From NCBI RefSeq assembly GCF_000712135.1, contig NZ_JOOE01000004.1:498501-562500 (forward strand): DNA of 64,000 nucleotides, read 5' to 3'. Under the pieces are notes generated by a model. The model made no database searches, had not been told where the DNA came from, and was given only the letters and a program-made list of their open reading frames with translations. The translations under genes and the position numbers were made by a program. Positions within the stretch are counted from its first letter, which is position 1; each line of letters opens with the position of its first letter. This document shows positions 44,370 to 53,297 of the stretch, piece after piece. The stretch is from Sphingomonas sp. UNC305MFCol5.2 (GTDB lineage: Bacteria; Pseudomonadota; Alphaproteobacteria; Sphingomonadales; Sphingomonadaceae).

Positions 44370-44599
44370 TCGTCGATCTCGTTGCCGGCGTCGGCGGCGT
44401 TGCCCTGGTACGAATTCTCGGCCTCGGTGAAGGCGGCCTCGGTGGCGGCGTTGGCGGCGTTCACGTCGCTGACCGCTTCGCCCATCGTGTTGCTGTCGCC
44501 GGTGACGGTTTCATTGGCTTCGGCCGCCTCGTTCTTCGCGCCGCCGCAGGCGGAAAGGGCGAGCAGGGCGACGGGGAGGAGGAGCAGGGTCTTGCGCAT
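44366..44599 (-). CDS. 77-residue lipoprotein of unknown function
   Basis: The N-terminus MRKTLLLLPVALLALSACGG is a lipoprotein signal with lipobox LSAC. The mature 60 residues are acidic, rich in Ala, Asn and Glu (EAAEANETV, SDVNAANAATEAAFTEAE), and lack a folded-domain signature. Such small acidic lipoproteins are common in sphingomonads and have no assigned role. It is the first gene of a chain followed by the 54-residue lipoprotein and an aldo/keto reductase, all with ATGA overlaps. It is divergent from sahR. Confidence 0.75.
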   Translation of the reverse strand: MRKTLLLLPVALLALSACGGAKNEAAEANETVTGDSNTMGEAVSDVNAANAATEAAFTEAENSYQGNAADAGNEIDE

Positions 44600-44669
44600 G
44601 GGTTCAGCCTCTTGTTTAGCCTCGCGAAGGGCTAAACAGCGGGGGCGGACTGCGCAACTGCGTTGACCT

Positions 44670-44691
44670 GATATAAAGATATCTTTATATC
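44670..44691. promoter_or_regulatory. SahR operator, 22-bp perfect palindrome
   Basis: GATATAAAGATATCTTTATATC is a perfect palindrome 10 bases before the sahR start and about 70 bases before the divergent lipoprotein gene. Its ATATC/GATAT halves resemble the reported sites of SahR regulators. It probably covers the sahR-metF-metH promoter and may also affect the divergent operon. Confidence 0.75.
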
Positions 44692-44701
44692 TATAAGCCG
44701 C

Positions 44702-45655
44702 ATGGTCCAGGCCCTCGCCATCTTCCGCGCTCTCGCGGACTCCACGCGGCTGCGCATCGTCGCGTTGCTGCGCTCGATGGAGCTGTCGGTGGGCGAGCTA
44801 GCGCAGGTGCTCGGGCAGAGCCAGCCGCGCGTCAGCCGGCATGTGAAGATCCTGTGCGACGCGGGCCTCGCCGAGCGGCGCAAGGAGGGAAGCTGGGTGT
44901 TCGTCGCGCTGGGCGCGCACGCCAAGGTCCAACCGATCCTCGGGGCGCTCGATAGCTGGAACGAAGCCGATCACTGGACCGTCGCCGACGAGGCGCGGCT
45001 GGCGGCGGTGCGCGCCGATCGGGCGAGCGCGGCGGCGGAGTGGTTCGAGGCCAATGCCGGCCAGTGGGACGCGATTCGATCGCTCCATGTCGCCGAGAGC
45101 GAAGTCGAGGCGGCGATGGCCAAGGCGCTGGGCGATACGCCGATGGGCAGCCTGATCGATATCGGTACGGGCACCGGCCGGATGCTCGAACTGTTCGCGC
45201 CGCTCGCCCGAAACGCGCTGGGTATCGATCGCTCCTCCGAAATGCTGCGACTGGCGCGCGCCAAACTCTCCGAGCGCGGGCTGGCGCATACCGAGCTGCG
45301 CCAGGCGGACCTCTATGCGCTGCCGCTGCAGGACGGCGGCGCGGATGCAGCGATATTGCATCATGTGCTTCATTTCGCCCAGCAGCCGGGCGCCGCGATC
45401 GGCGAAGCAGCGCGCGTTCTGAGCGATGGTGGGCGGCTTTTGATCGTCGATTTCGCGCCGCATGATCGCGAGGAATTGCGTTCGCGCGATGCGCATACCC
45501 GGCTGGGTTTCTCGGACGAGCAGGTCCTCAGCTGGTTCTCCGGCGCGGGGCTCGCCCCGGCGCAGATCGAGACGCTCGAGGGCGGTGAACTGACCGTCAA
45601 ATTGTGGCTGGGTCGCAAGACCGGCATGGAATCGAAGAAAGTGAAGGCGGCATGA
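44702..45655 (+). CDS. sahR: ArsR-type regulator fused to a methyltransferase-like domain (SahR)
   Basis: 317 residues. Residues 1-85 are an ArsR winged helix (LADSTRLRIVALL, VGELAQVLGQSQPRVSRHVK, GSWVFVAL) with no metal-binding cysteine pair; the single Cys is in KILCDAG. Residues about 110-300 form a SAM-methyltransferase fold with motif I LIDIGTGTGRML (151-162) and RVLSDGGRLLIVDF. This architecture and the position next to metF-metH match SahR, which senses S-adenosylhomocysteine and represses methionine-cycle genes. The metF start overlaps its stop by 4 bases. Confidence 0.88.
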   Translation: MVQALAIFRALADSTRLRIVALLRSMELSVGELAQVLGQSQPRVSRHVKILCDAGLAERRKEGSWVFVALGAHAKVQPILGALDSWNEADHWTVADEARLAAVRADRASAAAEWFEANAGQWDAIRSLHVAESEVEAAMAKALGDTPMGSLIDIGTGTGRMLELFAPLARNALGIDRSSEMLRLARAKLSERGLAHTELRQADLYALPLQDGGADAAILHHVLHFAQQPGAAIGEAARVLSDGGRLLIVDFAPHDREELRSRDAHTRLGFSDEQVLSWFSGAGLAPAQIETLEGGELTVKLWLGRKTGMESKKVKAA

Positions 45656-46569
45656 GTATCGTGGACCCGCTGGCGGCCCCGCTGTTCGCGGACGTGGCCG
45701 GCGACATCGAAGTGAGCTTCGAATTTTTCCCGCCCAAGACCGAGAAGATGGAGGAGACGCTCTGGGAATCGATCCAGACGCTGTCGCCGCTCGGCCCGCG
45801 CTTCGTCAGCGTGACCTATGGCGCGGGCGGTACGACGCGCGAGCGGACGCACAATACGGTGGCGCGGATCGCGCGCGAAACGGCGATCCCGGCCGCAGCG
45901 CATCTCACCTGCGTCGAGGCGACGCGCGAGGAGATCGATCAGGTCGCCGAGGAATATTGGGCGGCGGGCGTTCGCCATATCGTCGCGCTGCGCGGCGATC
46001 CGCCGCGGGCGGGCGAGAAATTCCGGTCGCACCCGGGCGGGTACGAGAACGCAGCGGCCCTGGTGGCGGGGCTGAAGAAGCTCCACCCGTTCGAAATCTC
46101 GGTCGCGGCCTATCCCGAATGCCATCCGGATTCGGCGAACGCGACTGCCGATATCGACAATCTCAAGGCCAAGATCGATGCGGGCGCGACCCGCGCGATC
46201 ACGCAGTTCTTCTTCGAGCCCGAGACCTTCTTCCGCTTCCGCGACGATGCCGCCAAAGCCGGGATCACCGCCGAGATCGTGCCGGGGATCATGCCGGTGA
46301 TGAACTTCGCCAGCGTCCAGCGCATGTCGGCAATGTGCGGCACCGCGGTGCCGGCGTGGATGGGCAAATTGTTCGAGGGATTGGACGAGCATCCTGCGGC
46401 ACGGCAGCTGGTCGCGGCGACGCTTGCCGCCGAATTGTGCCGGAAACTGTATGCGGGCGATGTGCGGCAGTTCCACTTCTACACGCTCAATCGCGCGGAG
46501 CTGAGCTACGCGATCTGCCATCTGCTCGGGCTGCGGCCGAAGGTCGGCGCGGAGCTGGTGGCGGCCTGA
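45652..46569 (+). CDS. metF: 5,10-methylenetetrahydrofolate reductase
   Basis: 305 residues of the MetF barrel: SFEFFPPKT (22-30) with its FAD/NADH-binding Glu, then SVTYGAGG, HLTCVEATREEI, ALRGDPP and ITQFFFEPETFFRF, ending with FYTLNRAELSYAI. The cytoplasmic flavoenzyme makes 5-methyl-THF for methionine synthase. The start at 45652 overlaps the sahR stop (ATGA). The metH genes follow after a repeat-rich gap of about 215 bases. Confidence 0.97.
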   Translation: MSIVDPLAAPLFADVAGDIEVSFEFFPPKTEKMEETLWESIQTLSPLGPRFVSVTYGAGGTTRERTHNTVARIARETAIPAAAHLTCVEATREEIDQVAEEYWAAGVRHIVALRGDPPRAGEKFRSHPGGYENAAALVAGLKKLHPFEISVAAYPECHPDSANATADIDNLKAKIDAGATRAITQFFFEPETFFRFRDDAAKAGITAEIVPGIMPVMNFASVQRMSAMCGTAVPAWMGKLFEGLDEHPAARQLVAATLAAELCRKLYAGDVRQFHFYTLNRAELSYAICHLLGLRPKVGAELVAA

Positions 46570-46579
46570 ACTCAAATAG

Positions 46580-46767
<188 letters not shown>

Positions 46768-46785
46768 CTTAAGAAGGTGAAGAAA

Positions 46786-47832
46786 ATGACTGCACGCGAG
46801 AAACTGCTGGCCGAAGCCGCCAAGCGCATCCTGATCACCGACGGTGCGTTCGGAACCGAGATCCAGAACTGGAAGCTGGGCGAAGAGGCCTATGCCGGTG
46901 ATCTGGGCCTCAGCCACGATCAGAAGGGCAATAACGACATCCTCGCGCTGACCAAGCCCGAGGTGCCGGCATCGATCCACCGCGCCTATTTCGAGGCCGG
47001 GGCCGACATCGCCGAGACCAACACCTTCTCGGCCAACCGGATCAGCCAGGCCGATTACGGCGCCGAGCATCTGGTGCGCGAGATCAATGTCGAGAGCGCA
47101 AAGCTGGCGCGTTCGATCGCCGACGAGTTCGAGGCGAAGGACGGGCGGCCGCGCTTCGTGGCCGGCGCGCTGGGGCCGACCAACAAGACGCTGTCACTGA
47201 GCCCGGACGTCAACGATCCAGGCTATCGCGAGATCGACTTCGATTACCTCAAGGACGTGTACCGCGAGCAGATCGATGCGCTGGTCGAGGGCGGCGTCGA
47301 TTTCATTCTGATTGAGACGGTGTTCGATACCCTGAACGCCAAGGCCGGGGTCATGGCGGCGATCGAGGCGGGCAACGATCTCGGCCGCGACCTGCCGATC
47401 ATGCTGTCGATGACGCTGACCGATCTCTCGGGGCGGAATTTGTCGGGGCACACCGTCGAGGCGTTTTGGCACGCAGTGCGTCATGCGCGGCCGGTGACGA
47501 TCGGGCTCAATTGCTCGTTTGGGGCGGAGCAGCTGCGGCCGCACGTCAAGACGCTGAGCGCGCTGTGCGACACGCTGATCATGGTCTATCCCAATGCCGG
47601 CCTGCCTAACGAATTGGGCGCCTATGACGAGGCACCGGCGACCACCGCCGGACTGGTCAAGGAATGGGCCGATGCCGGGCAGGTCAATGTGCTCGGCGGG
47701 TGCTGCGGATCGACGCCGGCGCACATCGCGGCGATCGCGCAGGCGGTGAAGGACTTGCCGGCGCGGCCACTGCCGACCCCGGAAGTGCGGACGCGGCTCG
47801 CCGGGCTCGAACCGTTCACGATGGCGGCGTAA
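46786..47832 (+). CDS. metH: methionine synthase, homocysteine-binding part
   Basis: 348 residues from ATG 46786. This is the homocysteine methyltransferase domain of cobalamin MetH as a separate polypeptide: LITDGAFGTEIQ near the start, ETNTFSANRI, and the three zinc-binding cysteines at C243 (LNCSFG), C306 and C307 (GGCCGST). It binds and deprotonates homocysteine. The folate, cobalamin and activation domains are in the next gene. Splitting MetH this way is typical of several alphaproteobacteria. A palindromic repeat fills the gap between the two. Confidence 0.95.
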   Translation: MTAREKLLAEAAKRILITDGAFGTEIQNWKLGEEAYAGDLGLSHDQKGNNDILALTKPEVPASIHRAYFEAGADIAETNTFSANRISQADYGAEHLVREINVESAKLARSIADEFEAKDGRPRFVAGALGPTNKTLSLSPDVNDPGYREIDFDYLKDVYREQIDALVEGGVDFILIETVFDTLNAKAGVMAAIEAGNDLGRDLPIMLSMTLTDLSGRNLSGHTVEAFWHAVRHARPVTIGLNCSFGAEQLRPHVKTLSALCDTLIMVYPNAGLPNELGAYDEAPATTAGLVKEWADAGQVNVLGGCCGSTPAHIAAIAQAVKDLPARPLPTPEVRTRLAGLEPFTMAA

Positions 47833-47842
47833 CCCGCAAATT

Positions 47843-47940
47843 CCCTCTCCCCTTCAGGGGAGAGGGTTAGGGAGAAGGGCATGAACGATGCGCTCTCCCA
47901 CTGCCCCTCTCCCCGGCCCTCTCCCCCGAAGGGGAGAGGG
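47843..47940. repeat. twin-hairpin repeat between the metH genes
   Basis: Two hairpins share the arm CCCTCTCCCC/GGGGAGAGGG (47843-47866 with loop TTCA; 47917-47940 with loop CGAA). It lies in the 122-base gap between the two metH genes. Because both hairpins have C/G arms and no T run, transcription may continue through. Confidence 0.75.
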
Positions 47941-47954
47941 GGAAGAAAGAAGAT

Positions 47955-50558
47955 ATGAACACCACCGCCTCCTCGACCAGCTTCGTCAATATCGGCGAGC
48001 GCACCAACGTCACCGGCTCCGCCCGCTTCAAGAAGCTGGTGATGGCTGGGGACTATGCCGCCGCGGTCGAAGTCGCGCTGCAGCAGGTCGAGGCGGGCGC
48101 GCAGGTGCTCGACGTCAACATGGACGAGGGCCTGCTCGATGCGCACGAGGCGATGACCACCTTCCTCAAGCTGATCCAGGCCGAGCCCGACATCGCCCGC
48201 ATCCCGGTGATGGTCGATTCGTCCAAGTGGGACGTGATCGAAGCGGGGCTGAAGTGCGTCAGCGGCAAGCCGATCGTCAATTCGATCAGCATGAAGGAAG
48301 GCGTCGACCAGTTCCTCGATCATGCGCGCAAGTGCATGGCCTATGGCGCCGCGGTGGTCGTCATGGCGTTCGACGAGGTCGGGCAGGCGGACACCAAGGA
48401 GCGCAAGGTCGAGATTTGCGAGCGGGCGTACAAATTGCTCGTCGGGATCGGCTTCCCGCCCGAGGATATCATCTTCGATCCCAACGTGTTCGCCGTCGCC
48501 ACGGGCATCGAGGAGCACAATAATTACGGCGTCGACTTCATCGAGGCATGCAGGGAGATCAAGGCGCGCTGCCCGCACGTCCATATCTCGGGCGGGCTTT
48601 CGAACCTGTCGTTCAGCTTCCGCGGCAACGAAGTCGTGCGCAAGGCGATGCACTCGGTGTTCCTCTACCACGCGATCCCCGCAGGGATGGACATGGCGAT
48701 CGTCAATGCCGGCCAGCTCGACGTCTACGACCAGATCGAGCCCGAGCTGCGCACGGCCTGCGAGGACGTCATCCTCAATCGCGACCCCGATGCCGGCGAG
48801 CGGCTGGTGGCGCTGGCCGAGCGCTATCGCGGTACCGATGCGGTGGCCGAGAAGCAGGCGGCCGAATGGCGCGGCTGGCCCGTGGCCAAGCGGCTCGAAC
48901 ATGCTTTGGTCAAGGGCATCGACCAGTTCGTCGTCGAGGATACCGAGGAGTGCCGCCAGGCATTCGCGCGCCCGATCGAAGTGATCGAGGGCCCGCTGAT
49001 GGACGGGATGAACGTGGTCGGCGACCTGTTCGGTTCGGGCAAGATGTTCCTGCCGCAGGTGGTCAAATCGGCGCGCGTGATGAAGAAGGCAGTGGCGCAT
49101 CTGCTGCCCTTCATCGAGGCCGCGAAGGAGCCTGGCGCCAAGGGCAAGGGCAAGGTCGTGATGGCGACCGTCAAGGGCGACGTCCACGATATCGGCAAGA
49201 ACATCGTCGGGGTGGTCTTGCAGTGCAACGGCTTCGAAGTGGTCGATCTGGGGGTGATGGTGCCCTGGACGAAGATCCTCGAAGCGGCGAACGAGAACGA
49301 TGCCGACATGATCGGGCTTTCGGGGCTGATCACGCCGAGCCTCGACGAGATGGTCACCGTCGCCGAGGAGATGCAGCGTTCGGGCATGACCATGCCACTG
49401 CTGATCGGCGGGGCGACGACGTCCCGCGTGCATACCGCGCTGCGGATCGAGCCGGCATATAAGGGGCCGGTGGTGCACGTGCTCGACGCGTCGCGCGCGG
49501 TCGGCGTGGCGACGACGCTCGTCTCGGACACGATCCGCGACGAGTATGTCGCCAAGATCGCCGAGGAATATGAGCAGGTGCGCGTCGCGCGTGCCGGGCG
49601 CGGGCAGAGCGAATTGTTGCCGCTGGAAAAGGCGCGCGACAACGCGTTCGAGGCCGACATGGCGCTCAAGCCGGGCAAGCCGCGCATGCCGGGCGTGCAC
49701 GAGTTCCTCGATTGGGACCTCAACGACCTTCGGAAATACATCGATTGGACGCCGTTCTTCCGCGCCTGGGAGCTGGCCGGCAATTACCCGGCAATCCTCG
49801 AGGACAAGGTGGTCGGCGAAAGCGCGAGCTCGCTGTTCGCCGATGCGCAGGCGATGCTCGACAAGATCATTGCCGAGAAGTGGCTGACCGCGCGCGGCGT
49901 CGCCGGACTGTGGCCGTGCAGGCGGCAGGGCGACGATATCATCGTGCACGTACAGGACGAGGAGCATGTCACGCTGCCGATGCTGCGCCAGCAGATCGCC
50001 AAGCGCGAGGGCAGGGCGAACATGTGCCTCGCCGACTTCATCGACCATGACGGTGACTGGATCGGCGGCTTCGCGGTGGGCATCCACGGGATCGAACCGC
50101 ACCTCGCGCGCTTCAAGAACGCGATCGACGATTATTCGGACATATTGCTCAAGGCGCTGGCGGATCGTCTGGCAGAAGCGTTCGCCGAGCGACTGCACCA
50201 GTTCGTGCGCACGTCGCTCTGGGGCTATGCCGAGGGCGAGCAGCTGACCAACGAGGCGCTGATCAAGGAGCAGTATCGCGGCATCCGCCCGGCGCCGGGC
50301 TATCCGGCGTGCCCCGAGCACAGCCTCAAGCCGATCCTGTTCAAGATGCTCGATGCGCACAAGCGCACCGGGATCTCGCTGACCGAAAGCTTCGCGATGC
50401 TGCCAACCTCGGCAGTGTCGGGCTTCTATTTCGGACATCCGCAGGCCGAATATTTCGGTGTCGCCCGGATCGGGCAGGACCAGCTCGAGGAATATGCGGC
50501 GCGACGCGGCATCCCGCTCGATCTCGCGACGCGGTATCTTCGGCCGAACCTCGATTGA
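47955..50558 (+). CDS. metH: methionine synthase, folate-, cobalamin- and SAM-binding part
   Basis: 867 residues. Domain order: pterin-binding barrel (1-290, NIGERTNVTGS, NSISMKEG), cobalamin-binding helical cap and Rossmann domain (about 310-540) with D409 and H411 in DVHDIGKN (lower axial ligand), and the SAM-activation domain (about 570-867, RPAPGYPACPEH). Paired with the upstream homocysteine-binding subunit it transfers a methyl from 5-methyl-THF to homocysteine through cobalamin. The last gene of the sahR-metF-metH series. The 41-bp element follows its stop. Confidence 0.97.
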   Translation: MNTTASSTSFVNIGERTNVTGSARFKKLVMAGDYAAAVEVALQQVEAGAQVLDVNMDEGLLDAHEAMTTFLKLIQAEPDIARIPVMVDSSKWDVIEAGLKCVSGKPIVNSISMKEGVDQFLDHARKCMAYGAAVVVMAFDEVGQADTKERKVEICERAYKLLVGIGFPPEDIIFDPNVFAVATGIEEHNNYGVDFIEACREIKARCPHVHISGGLSNLSFSFRGNEVVRKAMHSVFLYHAIPAGMDMAIVNAGQLDVYDQIEPELRTACEDVILNRDPDAGERLVALAERYRGTDAVAEKQAAEWRGWPVAKRLEHALVKGIDQFVVEDTEECRQAFARPIEVIEGPLMDGMNVVGDLFGSGKMFLPQVVKSARVMKKAVAHLLPFIEAAKEPGAKGKGKVVMATVKGDVHDIGKNIVGVVLQCNGFEVVDLGVMVPWTKILEAANENDADMIGLSGLITPSLDEMVTVAEEMQRSGMTMPLLIGGATTSRVHTALRIEPAYKGPVVHVLDASRAVGVATTLVSDTIRDEYVAKIAEEYEQVRVARAGRGQSELLPLEKARDNAFEADMALKPGKPRMPGVHEFLDWDLNDLRKYIDWTPFFRAWELAGNYPAILEDKVVGESASSLFADAQAMLDKIIAEKWLTARGVAGLWPCRRQGDDIIVHVQDEEHVTLPMLRQQIAKREGRANMCLADFIDHDGDWIGGFAVGIHGIEPHLARFKNAIDDYSDILLKALADRLAEAFAERLHQFVRTSLWGYAEGEQLTNEALIKEQYRGIRPAPGYPACPEHSLKPILFKMLDAHKRTGISLTESFAMLPTSAVSGFYFGHPQAEYFGVARIGQDQLEEYAARRGIPLDLATRYLRPNLD

Positions 50559-50580
50559 GTCGGGACGGGTGGCCGGCCCG

Positions 50581-50621
50581 TTTGTAGGATTTGCCGCGCT
50601 TAACTTCGCACTTTTCCCGCG
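50581..50621. repeat. 41-bp conserved element, copy 2
   Basis: The + strand reads TTTGTAGGATTT and, further on, CTTAACTTCGCACTTTTCCC, matching the reverse complement of 35609-35649 at 39 of 41 bases. It starts 22 bases after the metH stop, oriented like copy 1 relative to the gene it follows. A weak hairpin ACGGG/CCCGT (50565-50581) precedes it. Confidence 0.8.
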
Positions 50622-50686
50622 GATTCGCTAATTTCGTTGCGTATCCGTGTAATGAAATTGCGTCGTGCACGCGCGTTCATTCACCA

Positions 50687-50714
50687 CTTTCAAAGAGCGG
50701 CTTTCAAAGAGCGG
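50687..50714. repeat. 14-base tandem duplication
   Basis: CTTTCAAAGAGCGG occurs twice in a row (50687-50700, 50701-50714) in the gap after metH. No function is apparent. Confidence 0.7.
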
Positions 50715-50786
50715 CCAGAGTGTTTCACACCAAATCCTATTTTGAAAGCGAAGCGCCGCCGACGCGCGCCGGCGGCGCCAGGCGGC

Positions 50787-51086
50787 TCAGCTGGTGGTGT
50801 ATTGACCTTGCGTCCAATCGCTGCCGGGATCGAAACACCATTCGATCGTGGCGTCGTCATTCGTGGCGTAGACGCGGATGTGGACGCCGTCCGAGGCCTG
50901 CCAGCACGTCGCCGAGGCCGCGCCACCGGGCGCATTGAAGCCACCCGCGACCCATCCACCGCCGTCCCAGCAGCGTTCGGTCAGCGTATAGCCGTCAGTC
51001 GAATAGACACGGATATGAATTTGATTCGAACTGTCGAGCCAGCTCACTGCGGCCGTTCCGATCGGATAGTTCGGATTGTCGCCCAT
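50787..51086 (-). CDS. fucose-binding lectin, Ralstonia RSL-like
   Basis: 99 residues with two internal repeats of about 45 residues. Repeat 1 has QIHIRVYST, LTERCWDGGGW and GGFNAPGG; repeat 2 has VHIRVYATN, IEWCFDPGSDW and GQYTTS. This is the pattern of the Ralstonia solanacearum lectin (RSL), which trimerises into a six-bladed propeller and binds L-fucose through Arg, Glu and Trp in each site. Arg26, Glu37, Trp40 and Trp45 fit repeat 1, and Arg71 and Glu82 repeat 2, where Phe85 replaces a Trp. No signal peptide is seen, as in RSL. It stands alone. Confidence 0.85.
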   Translation of the reverse strand: MGDNPNYPIGTAAVSWLDSSNQIHIRVYSTDGYTLTERCWDGGGWVAGGFNAPGGAASATCWQASDGVHIRVYATNDDATIEWCFDPGSDWTQGQYTTS

Positions 51087-51282
51087 TGGACTTCCCCCCC
51101 ATCTTGCGAGACGCGATTGCGAGTCGCGTGCAACTGTGTCTCATGGTTTCGATGTCGAAACAAAGACAATCCGGCCGCTGCGATCATCGGCTCCCGCCTT
51201 TGCAGGAGAACGGCGAGAACTGGAGCGATGACGGGCGCCATGGGGTGACGATGGCGGTTTAATGCGCTAGGCGCCCGCCATC

Positions 51283-53148
51283 ATGCTCAATCTGACCGAC
51301 ATCACGGTGCGCCTCGGCGGGCGCACGATCATCGACGGCGCGACCGCCAAGCTGCCGCCCAGGGGTCGGATCGGGCTGATCGGGCGCAACGGCGCGGGCA
51401 AGACCACGCTCGTCAAGGTGATCGCGTCGCAGCTCGAGCCTGATACCGGCAGTGTCGACATGCCGCGTGGCGCCAGGCTCGGCTATATCGCGCAGGAAGC
51501 CCCGCATGGCGACGCGACGCCGTTCGAGACCGTGCTCGCTGCCGATATCGAGCGGGCGGCGCTGCTCCATGAGAGCGAGACGAGTCACGATCCCGACCGG
51601 CTGGGCGAGGTGCACGAGCGGCTGATGGCGATCGACGCCTATACCGCGCCGAGCCGCGCGGCACAGATCCTCGTCGGGCTCGGCTTCGACGAAGAGATGC
51701 AGCATCAGCCGCTCGACAGCTTCTCGGGCGGGTGGAAGATGCGCGTGGCGCTGGCGAGCCTGTTGTTCTCGCAGCCCGACATGCTGTTGCTCGACGAGCC
51801 TTCGAACCACCTCGATCTCGAAGCGGTCTTGTGGCTCGAGGATTTCCTGAAGAGCTATCCGGCGACGATCCTGCTGGTCAGCCACGAGCGCGACTTCCTC
51901 AACAACGTCGTGGATCACATCCTCCATCTCGATCGCGGCAAGCTGACGCTTTATCCGGGCGGGTATGACGCGTTCGAGCGCCAGCGGGCCGAGCGGCAGG
52001 CGCAGATCGCGTCGGCGCGGGCGAAGCAGCAGGCGCAGCGCGAGCATCTGCAAGCCTATATCGCCAAGAATTCCGCCCGCGCCTCCACTGCCAAGCAGGC
52101 GCAGTCGCGCGTCAAGGCGCTGGCGAAGATGCAGCCGATCGCCGAATTGGTCGACGATCCGACCTTGAGCTTCGACTTCCCCAATCCCGACGAATTGCGT
52201 CCGCCGCTGATCACGCTCGATCTGGCGACCGTCGGCTATGGCGAGACGCCGATCCTCAAGCGGCTCAATCTGCGGATCGATCCCGACGACCGGGTGGCGC
52301 TGCTCGGGCGCAACGGCAACGGCAAGACCACGCTGGCGCGGCTGCTCGCGGCGCAGCTGACGCCGATGGAAGGCGCGATGAACGCCAGCGGCAAGATGCG
52401 GGTGGGATATTTCACCCAATATCAAGTCGAGGAGCTCGACCGCACCGAGACGCCGCTCCAGCATATGACGGTGCTGATGAAGGGGGCGAGCCAGGGCGCG
52501 GTGCGCGGGCAACTGGGCCGCTTTGGCTTTTCGGGGCAGAAGGCTACCACCGAGGTCGGCAAGCTCTCAGGCGGCGAGCGCGCGCGGCTGGCGCTGGCGC
52601 TGATCACCCGCGACGCGCCGCATATGCTGATCCTCGACGAGCCGACCAATCACCTTGATGTCGACGCGCGCGAGGCGCTGATCCAGGCGCTCAACAATTA
52701 TACCGGCACCGTGGTGCTGGTCAGCCACGACCGCCACATGCTCGAGATGACCGCCGACCGGCTGGTGCTGGTCGATCAGGGCACCGCGAAGGAATTCGAC
52801 GGGTCGCTCGACGATTACATCGCCTTCGTGCTGAGCAAGGAGGGGCAGGGGCCGAAGCTGTCCAAGGCCGACAAGAAGGAGGCGCGTCGCCTCGCCGCCG
52901 AGGCGCGCGAGAAGGGCACCGAATTGCGCAAGGCGGCCAAGGCCGCGGAGACCGAGCTGGCCAAGCTGACCGAGCAGCGCAGCGCAGTCGAGCGGGCGAT
53001 GTTCGACCCTTCCGCGGCGGACGTGGCGCTGACCAAATTGACGATGACCGAGCTGATGAAGCGCCGCGCCGAGCTGAGCGACAGGATCGACGCGGCCGAG
53101 GCGGCGTGGATGGAAGCGAGCGAGGCGCTGGAGGGTATCGCCGCCTAG
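51283..53148 (+). CDS. ABC-F family ATPase
   Basis: 621 residues with two nucleotide-binding domains and no membrane part. Walker A IGRNGAGKTT and signature LDSFSGGWKMR with LLLDEPSNHLD in the first half; LGRNGNGKTT, KLSGGERARLAL and LILDEPTNHLD in the second. The linker (about residues 235-300) has the ABC-F charged helices that reach the ribosome tRNA exit site. The last 90 residues form a coiled coil. ABC-F proteins rescue or regulate translating ribosomes; some give antibiotic resistance, but that cannot be claimed here. Confidence 0.95.
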   Translation: MLNLTDITVRLGGRTIIDGATAKLPPRGRIGLIGRNGAGKTTLVKVIASQLEPDTGSVDMPRGARLGYIAQEAPHGDATPFETVLAADIERAALLHESETSHDPDRLGEVHERLMAIDAYTAPSRAAQILVGLGFDEEMQHQPLDSFSGGWKMRVALASLLFSQPDMLLLDEPSNHLDLEAVLWLEDFLKSYPATILLVSHERDFLNNVVDHILHLDRGKLTLYPGGYDAFERQRAERQAQIASARAKQQAQREHLQAYIAKNSARASTAKQAQSRVKALAKMQPIAELVDDPTLSFDFPNPDELRPPLITLDLATVGYGETPILKRLNLRIDPDDRVALLGRNGNGKTTLARLLAAQLTPMEGAMNASGKMRVGYFTQYQVEELDRTETPLQHMTVLMKGASQGAVRGQLGRFGFSGQKATTEVGKLSGGERARLALALITRDAPHMLILDEPTNHLDVDAREALIQALNNYTGTVVLVSHDRHMLEMTADRLVLVDQGTAKEFDGSLDDYIAFVLSKEGQGPKLSKADKKEARRLAAEAREKGTELRKAAKAAETELAKLTEQRSAVERAMFDPSAADVALTKLTMTELMKRRAELSDRIDAAEAAWMEASEALEGIAA

Positions 53149-53169
53149 ACAGGCATCACTCCCCAAAAA

Positions 53170-53276
53170 CGTCATCCCCGCGAAAGCGGGGACCCATCTC
53201 GTGGACGAGCCACACACCGCACCGTGATACTTGTGGATACCGCCGGAGATGGGCCCCCGCTTTCGCGGGGGTGACG
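53170..53276. repeat. 31-base inverted repeat element between convergent genes
   Basis: Near-perfect 31-base arms (53170-53200 and 53246-53276), each holding CCCCGC-GAAA-GCGGGG as its own hairpin, with a 45-base spacer. It lies between the ABC-F and LysR stops and could serve both as terminator. Confidence 0.8.
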
Positions 53277-53297
53277 ACCAATTGGACGGGACCGACC

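Noticed and set aside
47622..50438. A 938-codon open frame antisense to the second metH gene
   Set aside because: It is a shadow frame caused by high GC and shares no domain; the metH frame has full domain motifs and codon bias.
50591..50938. Plus-strand frame after metH as a small gene
   Set aside because: It overlaps the antisense of the lectin gene and has a low-complexity Arg-rich end.
51283..53148. ABC-F gene as an antibiotic-resistance determinant
   Set aside because: Housekeeping Uup/YheS-like members share the same motifs, and nothing here shows a resistance-type linker.
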